Under the pieces are notes generated by a model. That model ran no database searches. It had not been told where the DNA came from and worked only from the letters and a program-made list of their open reading frames with translations. Both the position numbers and the translations under genes were made by a program. DNA of 64,000 nt, from NCBI GenBank assembly GCA_021325135.1, contig JAJPHT010000027.1, positions 43,336 through 107,335 of the forward strand, given 5' to 3'. Source of the DNA: Pseudomonadota bacterium (GTDB lineage Archaea; Thermoplasmatota; SW-10-69-26; JACQPN01; JAJPHT01). The first letter of the stretch is position 1. Every line of letters starts with the position of its first letter. Shown in pieces: positions 33,792-40,029 of the stretch.

Positions 33792-34151
33792 ATGGGTGTC
33801 AAGAAGAAGCTGAAGGCTCGAGACATCGAGCAGCTGGAGAACACGAGCATCGCGTCCGCCCTCATCGGGAACGAGATCCTCGACGTGAACAGACTGGTCA
33901 ACGTCGACATCCTCAAGACGACGTGCCAGAAGGATTCCGTGTGCGAGGAGACCGTGGAGTGCGTCGTCGTCGTCACGTGCGGCATCACGAGCTGCCTCAA
34001 CACGTGTTGCCACGATTGCAGCTTCGGCACGTGCGTCTGCACGCAGGCGTGCACGGCCATCAGCTGCGACGCGGGCACGCTGTGCGCTTGCACGAAGGAG
34101 AACACGTGCAACAACGGCTCCGTGTGCGTCGCCCCCACCGGATCGTTCTAG
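33792..34151 (+). CDS. Lanthipeptide-like RiPP precursor, long type A2
   Basis: 119 residues, about 85% identical by eye to A1, including the whole leader (KKKLKARDIEQLENTSIASAL) and all 16 Cys. Differences cluster in the core (e.g. VVTCGITSC for VITCGFTSC; KENTCNNGSVC for KGDSCNDGSVC) and two extra C-terminal residues. SD GAGGT before ATG, preceded by its own copy of the shared element. Two near-identical long precursors, each followed by an LLM gene, suggest duplication of a precursor-LLM module. Confidence 0.85.
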   Translation: MGVKKKLKARDIEQLENTSIASALIGNEILDVNRLVNVDILKTTCQKDSVCEETVECVVVVTCGITSCLNTCCHDCSFGTCVCTQACTAISCDAGTLCACTKENTCNNGSVCVAPTGSF

Positions 34152-34215
34152 GCTTGCCCCCTTCCAGCCCGAACACCTCCACCTTTCCCCCCTTGCCCCT
34201 TGCTGGTGACCGACG

Positions 34216-35187
34216 ATGGACGTAGGAATCCTCGACTTCGGAACGCGACGCGACCGATCCGACCCCCGGAGCCGGATGGAGCTCATGCTGGAGCGCGCGC
34301 TGCGCGCCGAGGCGTTGGGCTTCGACGAGTTCTGGGTCACGGAGCATCACAATCCCGAGGCCCACCACTCGGCGCCCCTCGTCGCCATCACCTACCTCGC
34401 CTCCCGCACCACGACGCTGCGCGTCGGCTCGGGCGGCATCCTCCTCCCCTACGTGAGCCCGTACCGCGTGGCGGAGGACTTCTTCGCCCTCCACTCCCTC
34501 TTCCCCGGCCGCATCGAGCTTGGCGTGGGGCCCGGCCCCGGGACGTACCCGGAGGCCGTGCGCGCCATCCTGGATCGCGCGCCCTCCGAGCCGCCGCAGG
34601 GCGAGTACCACCAGAAGGCGCGCCGCCTGGCGTCGTACCTGCGCCGCGAGACGCCCGAAGGCTTCGAAGGCCTGGAGCCCACGCCGCCCGTGGAGGCCAA
34701 GGCCCCGCCCCTCACCATCCTGGGCGTGAGCAAGCGCGCGGTGGACCTCGCCATCGAGCTGGACGCGAGCTTCACCTACGGCTTCTTCATCGCCGACCCC
34801 GACCCCCTCTACTCGCGGGCCCACGAGATCCTCTCCGACTTCCGCGCCCGCCGCCGCAGCGCGGGCCAGCGCGCGGGCGTCGCCTTCATGGCGCTGGCCG
34901 GGCGCAACGAGGCGCAGGCCGCCGAGTGGGAGCGCGTGAACCGCGGCACCGGCAGCCGCGGCCACCTCTTCGTGGGCTCCGTGAAGCAGGTCCGCACGGA
35001 GTTCGAGGAGCTTCGCGCGGCCCTCCAGCCGGACCTCGCCCTCCTGGGCATGAGCCCCGGCGTCCCCCACGCCCACCAGATGCTGTCCATCGAGGGGCTC
35101 GCGAAGGCGCTCCTCCCCGGCCAGAGCCGCAAGCAGGCGCCCGAGCCGCCCCTCGCCGTCGCACGCACACAGGAGAGCATGACATGA
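34216..35187 (+). CDS. Luciferase-like (LLM/F420-type) oxidoreductase 2 of RiPP locus
   Basis: 323 residues, same family as the first LLM gene with the same opening plan (VGILDFGTRRD, LGFDEFWVTEHH, VGSGGILLPYVSPYRVAEDF, LFPGRIELGVGPGPG) but divergent in the second half, so it may act on a different residue or peptide. It overlaps the first short precursor by ATGA, tying it to the B-type peptides. Probable role: reduction of dehydroamino acids; F420 as cofactor is inferred from the archaeal setting. Confidence 0.8.
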   Translation: MDVGILDFGTRRDRSDPRSRMELMLERALRAEALGFDEFWVTEHHNPEAHHSAPLVAITYLASRTTTLRVGSGGILLPYVSPYRVAEDFFALHSLFPGRIELGVGPGPGTYPEAVRAILDRAPSEPPQGEYHQKARRLASYLRRETPEGFEGLEPTPPVEAKAPPLTILGVSKRAVDLAIELDASFTYGFFIADPDPLYSRAHEILSDFRARRRSAGQRAGVAFMALAGRNEAQAAEWERVNRGTGSRGHLFVGSVKQVRTEFEELRAALQPDLALLGMSPGVPHAHQMLSIEGLAKALLPGQSRKQAPEPPLAVARTQESMT

Positions 35188-35390
35188 AGCGAAGGCTGAC
35201 CGCCAAGGATGTGGAATCGCTGGAGAACACGAGCATCGGAGGATCCCTCGGCGTCCTCGACGTCGGCGTGGTCGACGCCGTCGTCACCCCCAACGTCTGC
35301 GCTGCCGGACCGGGCCCCGTCGGCCCGATCTGGGACGAGGTGACGGCGTGCATCTGCCGCTACTCGTGCGGCTACCGGAGCTACGCGTGA
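35184..35390 (+). CDS. RiPP precursor, short type B1
   Basis: 68 residues. Leader MKRRLTAKDVESLENTSIGG matches the other B precursors; the core is shorter, with only four Cys (NVC, TACICRYSC) and lacks the SVCxETxEC block. GGAG SD before an ATG overlapping the stop of the second LLM gene. Either a shortened paralogue or a substrate for a different product. Confidence 0.75.
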   Translation: MKRRLTAKDVESLENTSIGGSLGVLDVGVVDAVVTPNVCAAGPGPVGPIWDEVTACICRYSCGYRSYA

Positions 35391-35415
35391 GCCGGCAAGG
35401 GGACGCTCGGTCGCT

Positions 35416-35433
35416 GGCAACCGTCGCCAACAA
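35416..35433 (+). promoter_or_regulatory. GGCAA-N7-CAACAA element, copy 4
   Basis: GGCAA, seven bases, CAACAA, continuing as GCGTTAGGC as in copy 5. 48 nt before the ATG of precursor B2. Confidence 0.6.
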
Positions 35434-35480
35434 GCGTTAGGCGACTGCGCCCCCATGGCGCAGCCACAGGAGAGGCTGTC

Positions 35481-35765
35481 ATGAAGCGAAGGCTGAGCGC
35501 GAAGGACGTCGAGTCGCTGGAGAACACGAGCATCGGAGGCGTCCTGGGCCTCCTTGACGTCGGGACGGCCGTCGGCGTCTACCCCGGGTTCGTCTGCGTC
35601 GGCCACACGTCGCCCCCCTGCCGGCAGGACACGACCATCGGCGTCCCGTGCCCGGTCGCCTCCGTCTGCGGCGAGACGGCGCCCTGCACCGTCGTGGTCT
35701 GCCCCGACACGTGCGCCGACACCTGCTGCGCCCACAGCGACGTGATCCGCCCCCTGGAGCCGTAG
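35481..35765 (+). CDS. RiPP precursor, short type B2
   Basis: 94 residues. Leader MKRRLSAKDVESLENTSIGG, hydrophobic linker, then a core with nine Cys in contexts FVCVG, PPCRQ, VPCPV, SVCGETAPC, VVCPDTCADTCC. SD GGAGAGG before ATG. Ser/Thr residues sit near most Cys, as expected of thioether substrates. The GG after NTSI may mark a leader cleavage site, but B3 has GS there, so this is unsure. Confidence 0.8.
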   Translation: MKRRLSAKDVESLENTSIGGVLGLLDVGTAVGVYPGFVCVGHTSPPCRQDTTIGVPCPVASVCGETAPCTVVVCPDTCADTCCAHSDVIRPLEP

Positions 35766-35778
35766 GCGCAGAGGCCTC

Positions 35779-35796
35779 GGCAAGGGTCGGCAACAA
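35779..35796 (+). promoter_or_regulatory. GGCAA-N7-CAACAA element, copy 5
   Basis: GGCAA, seven bases, CAACAA, followed by GCGTTAGGC; 47 nt before the ATG of precursor B3. Confidence 0.6.
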
Positions 35797-35842
35797 GCGT
35801 TAGGCATCCAGTTTCCCATCGGGCGCCCACAGGAGAGGTTGC

Positions 35843-36121
35843 ATGAAGCGAAGGCTGAACGCGAAGGACGTCGAGTCGCTGGAGAACACGAGCATCGGAA
35901 GCGTCCTGGGCGTCATCGACACCGGCGTCGCCGACAAGCTCCTCACGGGCATCGTGTGCGCCGCCAACACGACGCCCATCTGCGATCACGGGACGGCCTG
36001 CCCCGTCGACTCGGTCTGCCACGAGACGGCGGAATGCACCATCGTCGTCTGCACCAACTCGTGCCACGACACCTGCTGCGCCTACGACAGCACGAACCTG
36101 TTCCGGCCCCTGGGGCCGTAG
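35843..36121 (+). CDS. RiPP precursor, short type B3
   Basis: 92 residues. Leader MKRRLNAKDVESLENTSIGS; core with nine Cys: IVCAA, PICDH, TACPV, SVCHETAEC, VVCTNSCHDTCC. The core is closest to B4. SD GGAGAGG before the ATG. Preceded by its own copy of the shared element; B4 follows after 21 bp and appears to be co-transcribed with it. Confidence 0.8.
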   Translation: MKRRLNAKDVESLENTSIGSVLGVIDTGVADKLLTGIVCAANTTPICDHGTACPVDSVCHETAECTIVVCTNSCHDTCCAYDSTNLFRPLGP

Positions 36122-36142
36122 GTTGACCGGAGGAATGACCAC

Positions 36143-36427
36143 ATGAAGCGAAGGCTGAGCGCGAAGGACGTGGAGTCGCTGGAGAACACGAGCATCGGAG
36201 GCGTGCTGGCGATTCTGGACACGGGCGTGACCAACGTCACGACCTTCATCTGCGTCGCCAACACGACGCCCATCTGCGAGCACGGCACCGGCGTCGGGTG
36301 CCAGATCGACTCGATCTGCCACGAGACTGCGGAGTGCACCATCGTCGTCTGCACGAACTCATGCCACGACACCTGCTGCGCCTACGACAGCACGGGCGCG
36401 ATCCGGCCCGCGCTGACGTCGCCGTAG
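36143..36427 (+). CDS. RiPP precursor, short type B4
   Basis: 94 residues. Leader MKRRLSAKDVESLENTSIGG; core with nine Cys: FICVA, PICEH, VGCQI, SICHETAEC, VVCTNSCHDTCC. Almost the same Cys spacing as B3, with a variable C-terminal tail (AIRPALTSP). SD GGAGGA upstream. It lies 29 bp before the membrane protease gene, linking precursor and protease in one unit. Confidence 0.8.
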   Translation: MKRRLSAKDVESLENTSIGGVLAILDTGVTNVTTFICVANTTPICEHGTGVGCQIDSICHETAECTIVVCTNSCHDTCCAYDSTGAIRPALTSP

Positions 36428-36456
36428 GACGTCCGGAGCACGCCGAGGGGTGACGA

Positions 36457-37833
36457 TTGGAGATCGAGCGCGTGGAACTCGGGCTGGCCTCGCGGCTGGC
36501 GTTCCGGGACCTGGTCTACACGTCGGACCGGGGCATTCCCCTCGTGGGGTGCCCCGCCGTCCACCGCTACCTGGAGGTGGACCAGGACACCATCCACGGC
36601 ATCCGGGCCCTCCAGTCGACGGCCACCATCGGCGAGGCCGAGAGCCGCATCCTCGCGGAGACGGGCGAGGAGGTCGACCTCGTCTACCTCGCCAACGTCC
36701 TCCTGGACCGCGGCTTCATCGCCACCGTGGACGGCGAGGAGGTGGGGGCCGACCTGGTGAAGAAGACGCCCTCGCTCCTCACCCGCGTCCCCCCCGAGCG
36801 CGTCGCGTTCCTCCGCAACCCCGTCTTCGTGGCCGCGGTCGTGGGCCTCACCGCCTTCGCCATGCTCCTCCTCGCGACGGAGCCCACGCTGCGCCCCCGG
36901 CGCGAGGACCTCTTCCTCCTCGACAATCCGCTGGAATCGTTCCTGCTGAGCTTCGGGACCCTCCTTCTGCTCGCGGGGCTCCACGAGCTTTCCCACTACT
37001 TCATGGCGTGGAGCTACGGCGTCCGCTCCTCGTTCAGCCTGTCCCACCGGTTCTACGTCATCGTCATGCAGACGAACGTGACCAACGTCTGGACGCTCCC
37101 GCGCCGCCAGCGCATCGCCGTCTTCCTGGCGGGCATCGGGTTCAACCTCGTGGTCCTCAGCGCGGCCGTCGTGGCGCTGGCCGTCTCCGACGCGGGCTTC
37201 CATCAGCTCTCCTTCACCCAGGAGGCCGTCCTGCGCTGGATCGCCTACCTCAGCTGGATCCCCGTCATGTTCCAGTTCTTCGTCTTCGCGCGCACGGACT
37301 TCTACTACGTCCTCATGACGCTCGTGGGGGAGCGCAACCTCACGGCGGACGCGCGCGCCTACCTCCGGTTCCTCGCGGGGCGCCTGTGGCGCTCCATCCG
37401 CTCGCGCGAGCGCCGCGCCTGCCCCCACTGCCAGCGCGCCGGCATCCCGGAGGACCCGTTCTGCTACGGCTGCAAGCGGCCGCTGCCGGTGTCGGACCCC
37501 AACCTCTACCCCTTCACGTACAAGAGCCAGTGGCGGCTCCTCGTCTTCTCGGTCGTCCTCTTCCTGGGCACCATCCTGGGCACGATGTTCTTCGTGTTCT
37601 TCGTGCTCAGCAGCATGCCCAAGCTCCTCCTCTCGGGCGCCTTCGTGACGATGTACGGCTATCGCACGGGCCACTGGACGCAGATGGCGGAGGGGCTCCT
37701 CGTCGTCGCCATCGTGGGCTTCCAGGGCGCGTTCATGGCGCGCTCCATGGGCGGCAAGGTCAAGGGCTGGATCGTGGGCGCGCGCAAGCGCTGGCAGGAC
37801 CGCCGCGCAGGCAAGGCTCGCCAACAATCGTGA
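36457..37833 (+). CDS. PqqD-like/M50 membrane metalloprotease of RiPP locus
   Basis: 458 residues. Residues 25-95 resemble the PqqD-type RiPP recognition winged helix (YLEVDQDTIHGIRALQ ... VYLANVLLDRGFIATVDG). Then at least six membrane helices with the site-2-protease zinc motif HELSH (H176-H180) and a second motif FARTDFYYVLM. A cytosolic zinc-ribbon insert follows (CPHCQRAGIP, CYGCKRP). M50 proteins fused to PqqD-like domains occur in RiPP clusters and probably cleave leaders or help export. TTG start with GGGGTGA SD. Its stop region holds copy 6 of the shared element. Confidence 0.75.
   Translation: MEIERVELGLASRLAFRDLVYTSDRGIPLVGCPAVHRYLEVDQDTIHGIRALQSTATIGEAESRILAETGEEVDLVYLANVLLDRGFIATVDGEEVGADLVKKTPSLLTRVPPERVAFLRNPVFVAAVVGLTAFAMLLLATEPTLRPRREDLFLLDNPLESFLLSFGTLLLLAGLHELSHYFMAWSYGVRSSFSLSHRFYVIVMQTNVTNVWTLPRRQRIAVFLAGIGFNLVVLSAAVVALAVSDAGFHQLSFTQEAVLRWIAYLSWIPVMFQFFVFARTDFYYVLMTLVGERNLTADARAYLRFLAGRLWRSIRSRERRACPHCQRAGIPEDPFCYGCKRPLPVSDPNLYPFTYKSQWRLLVFSVVLFLGTILGTMFFVFFVLSSMPKLLLSGAFVTMYGYRTGHWTQMAEGLLVVAIVGFQGAFMARSMGGKVKGWIVGARKRWQDRRAGKARQQS
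37810..37827 (+). promoter_or_regulatory. GGCAA-N7-CAACAA element, copy 6
   Basis: GGCAA, seven bases, CAACAA, lying inside the last codons of the M50 gene and 42 nt before the proposed TTG start of the first secreted peptide, about the same distance as copies 1, 4 and 5. Confidence 0.55.
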
Positions 37834-37868
37834 TGGCCGCCAAGGCGATTCCCCGGGCGGTGACGACC

Positions 37869-38156
37869 TTGCGTGCCATCGCCAGCATCTCCTTCGTGCT
37901 CTTCGCGCTCCTCCTGGGCGCCGTTCCCGCCGCCTCGGCGGAGCCCGTCCTCTCCAGGATCATCGACGACAACGGCCTTCCCACCGTCATCCCCCAGTTC
38001 GACTGCAACAGCAACACGCTCTGGTGTCACGTCCCGTGCGACAACGGCCCGGTGTCCGCCTTCTGCGACTACTACGGCACCCACGGCGGCGCGAGCTGCA
38101 TCATCCTCATCCGCCTCACGAGCACCTGCATCAACCCGCTCCCCGGGCAGGGGTGA
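37869..38156 (+). CDS. Secreted six-Cys peptide 1 of tandem array
   Basis: About 95 residues: signal peptide (LRAIASISFVLFALLLGAVPAASA) and a mature domain of about 70 residues with DCNSNTLWCHVPCDNGPV ... FCDYYGTHGGASC ... TSTCINPLP. TTG at 37869 is preferred over an ATG at 37833 because GGTGA lies 5 nt upstream, because all four paralogues start at the equivalent residue (MRA or MRT), and because the spacing to the upstream element then matches. Six Cys, probably three disulfides. Function unknown: antimicrobial, immunity or surface role are possible. Confidence 0.7.
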   Translation: MRAIASISFVLFALLLGAVPAASAEPVLSRIIDDNGLPTVIPQFDCNSNTLWCHVPCDNGPVSAFCDYYGTHGGASCIILIRLTSTCINPLPGQG

Positions 38157-38161
38157 TGCCG

Positions 38162-38437
38162 ATGCGCGCCCTCCTGAGCGTCTCCCTCGTTCTCCTCGCG
38201 CTCCTGCTGAGCGCGGTCCCCGCCTCCGCGGCGCAGACCGTCTCCGACCTCGGCGGCCCCCTGGACCAGTTCGTCCGCCTCGACTGCAAGACCCGCGATC
38301 CCTTCTGCCACTTCCGTTGCACGGGCGGCCCGGTCGGGCTCCTGTGCGACTACGACTCCACGCACGGCACGGTGAGCTGCGTCGTGCTGATCCGCCTCAC
38401 GAGCACCTGCATCAATCCGCTCCCCCAGCACGGGTGA
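38162..38437 (+). CDS. Secreted six-Cys peptide 2 of tandem array
   Basis: 91 residues. Signal peptide (MRALLSVSLVLLALLLSAVPASAA), then DCKTRDPFCHFRCTGGPV ... LCDYDSTHGTVSC ... TSTCINPLPQ. The stop of the previous gene lies inside its GGTGATG SD region, so translation is tightly coupled. An ATG at 38156 is also in frame, but the one at 38162 has proper SD spacing. Cys pattern identical to peptides 1 and 3. Confidence 0.72.
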   Translation: MRALLSVSLVLLALLLSAVPASAAQTVSDLGGPLDQFVRLDCKTRDPFCHFRCTGGPVGLLCDYDSTHGTVSCVVLIRLTSTCINPLPQHG

Positions 38438-38442
38438 TCTCC

Positions 38443-38721
38443 ATGCGCGCCCTCCTCGGCATCCCCCTCGTCCTCCTGATCCTCCTGAGCGTCGTCCCCG
38501 CCGCCTCGGCGGACTCCGTCGTCCTCACGGACGTCCTGGACAACGGCCTCCCCACCGTCGTCCCGCGCTTCGACTGCGGCAGCAACACGCTCTGGTGCCA
38601 CTTCCAGTGCGACGGAGGCCCCGTCTCGACCTTCTGCGACTGGAACGGCTCCCACGGCCCCGCGAGCTGCATCATCCTCATCCGCTTCACGAGCACCTGC
38701 GTCAACCCGCTTCCCCAGTGA
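38443..38721 (+). CDS. Secreted six-Cys peptide 3 of tandem array
   Basis: 92 residues. Signal peptide (MRALLGIPLVLLILLSVVPAASA), mature part closest to peptide 1 (DNGLPTVVPRFDCGSNTLWC, then QCDGGPVSTFCDWNGSHGPASC, ending TSTCVNPLPQ). GGTGAT SD overlaps the previous stop. Confidence 0.75.
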   Translation: MRALLGIPLVLLILLSVVPAASADSVVLTDVLDNGLPTVVPRFDCGSNTLWCHFQCDGGPVSTFCDWNGSHGPASCIILIRFTSTCVNPLPQ

Positions 38722-38741
38722 TCCCCCCAAGAGGCAAGACC

Positions 38742-38996
38742 ATGCGAACCCTGACCACCCTCTCCATCGTCCTCCTCACGATCTTCTGCGCCGTGCCCGC
38801 GTCCGCCGCGCCGGTCGCCCACGCCACCGACCTGCTCAGCCTCGACTGCGCGGCGGCGACCTCGTACTGCTGGGTCCCCTGTCGGCCCGGCCCCGTGGGC
38901 ATCATGTGTGGCCACGACACCCCGGACCACGGCTACGCCGGCTGCATCGTCTTCATCACCTACACGAGCACCTGCATCAACCCGACCCCCCTCTGA
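38742..38996 (+). CDS. Secreted six-Cys peptide 4 of tandem array
   Basis: 84 residues. Signal peptide (MRTLTTLSIVLLTIFCAVPASAA), then LDCAAATSYCWVPCRPGPVGIMC, HDTPDHGYAGC and TSTCINPTP. It pairs with peptide 5 by its CRPGPV/HDTP sequence variant, so the array contains two subfamilies (1-3 and 4-5). SD GAGGC before the ATG. Confidence 0.72.
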   Translation: MRTLTTLSIVLLTIFCAVPASAAPVAHATDLLSLDCAAATSYCWVPCRPGPVGIMCGHDTPDHGYAGCIVFITYTSTCINPTPL

Positions 38997-39007
38997 GGCC
39001 TGATATC

Positions 39008-39283
39008 ATGCGCGCCACGATCGGAATCGCCCTCGCCCTGCTGACGGTCCTCTTCGCCGGCCTCGCCTCGGCGGAGCCCCTCGCCTACGTGATCGAAAGG
39101 TCCGTGATCGATCCCTCGCAGATCGACGCCGTCTGCGTCGTGCCCTCCTGCTGGCCGACCTGCGATCCCGGCCCCGTGGCCGTCTGGTGCAACCACGACA
39201 CGCCCGGGCACGGCCGTGCGGCCTGCCTGGTGTTCGTCACGTTCACGAGCACCTGCATCAACCCGCTCCCCCAGGGCTCGTGA
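39008..39283 (+). CDS. Secreted six-Cys peptide 5 of tandem array
   Basis: 91 residues. Signal peptide (MRATIGIALALLTVLFAGLASA), a short linker, then VCVVPSCWPTCDPGPVAVWC, HDTPGHGRAAC and TSTCINPLPQ. Last gene of the array; GAGG SD region at the preceding stop. About 200 bp of DNA without recognisable features follows before the convergent lipoprotein gene. Confidence 0.72.
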   Translation: MRATIGIALALLTVLFAGLASAEPLAYVIERSVIDPSQIDAVCVVPSCWPTCDPGPVAVWCNHDTPGHGRAACLVFVTFTSTCINPLPQGS

Positions 39284-39499
39284 GGCGGCCGCCGGCGGCC
39301 GGGCCCTGCAACCGGGCCTGAGCGCGGGCGCACCCCACGCGGTGGGAGGAGCGTGGCTTTACCTCCGGCGGGCGCAGAAGACCTCGGGATTCCTCCTGGG
39401 ATCGGCCCGCCGCCAGGCCCCCGATGTCTCCCCCACAATGCCTCGACAGCCTCCCCCGTTCTCCCTCGCCTGGCGGCGGGCCGAGCGCCCCCTTTTTCT

Positions 39500-39904
39500 T
39501 CACGGACACCTCGACCCGGGATCGTCCGGATCGAGGACCGTCACGCTCGCCTGCCCCGCCATCACGCGGGGCCCCTGCGCGAAGAGGGTCCACCGCCCGG
39601 GGAGGTCGATGGAGCCGCGCAGCGTGACGTTCCGCGTCTCGTGGGCGCCGAGATCGACGTCCGCCTGCGCGACGTAGCCATATTGCTGCGCGTAGACGCC
39701 CACCGACGCCCGGCCAGCGCCGCCCCCGGGGTTCCGGAGCGCGAGCGTCGCCTCCAGGGGCGCCCCCCGCCCGATGCACGCGGAGGCGACCGTGAAGGAG
39801 ACGACCTGCGCGTCGGAGAGCGGAGGCGGCGCGGCCGCGTCCGGCGTCGGCGCGAGGCACCCCGCGAGGGGAAGGGCCACGAGGAGGCCAAGCGCCGGAC
39901 GCAC
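39500..39904 (-). CDS. Small lipoprotein with CARDB-like domain
   Basis: 134 residues. Lipoprotein signal with lipobox LPLAGC (C16), a Pro-rich spacer, and one immunoglobulin-like beta-sandwich (APLEATLALRNPGGGAGRA ... DVDLGAHETRNVTLRGSIDL) resembling CARDB/DUF11 adhesion modules. One Cys pair is possible (ACIGRG with the terminal SRCP). Extracellular; role unknown. Convergent with the secreted peptide array. Confidence 0.65.
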   Translation of the reverse strand: MRPALGLLVALPLAGCLAPTPDAAAPPPLSDAQVVSFTVASACIGRGAPLEATLALRNPGGGAGRASVGVYAQQYGYVAQADVDLGAHETRNVTLRGSIDLPGRWTLFAQGPRVMAGQASVTVLDPDDPGSRCP

Positions 39905-40029
39905 TCTCCCCCGGTCTCTCGCGCCGGGCTGATATCTCTTCCGGCGGGACCCCCCAGGGGTGAGCCCCGCTGGTCGTTCGACCGGCCGCGAAGGGGAAAC
40001 GGCTTTGAGCCTCAGGCGGATCCGGCCGC

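Noticed and set aside
28897..36427. Metallothionein or simple disulfide-rich proteins instead of RiPP precursors
   Set aside because: They share a conserved cytosolic leader, lack signal peptides, have Ser/Thr placed near Cys, and are interleaved with kinase, lyase and cyclase genes.
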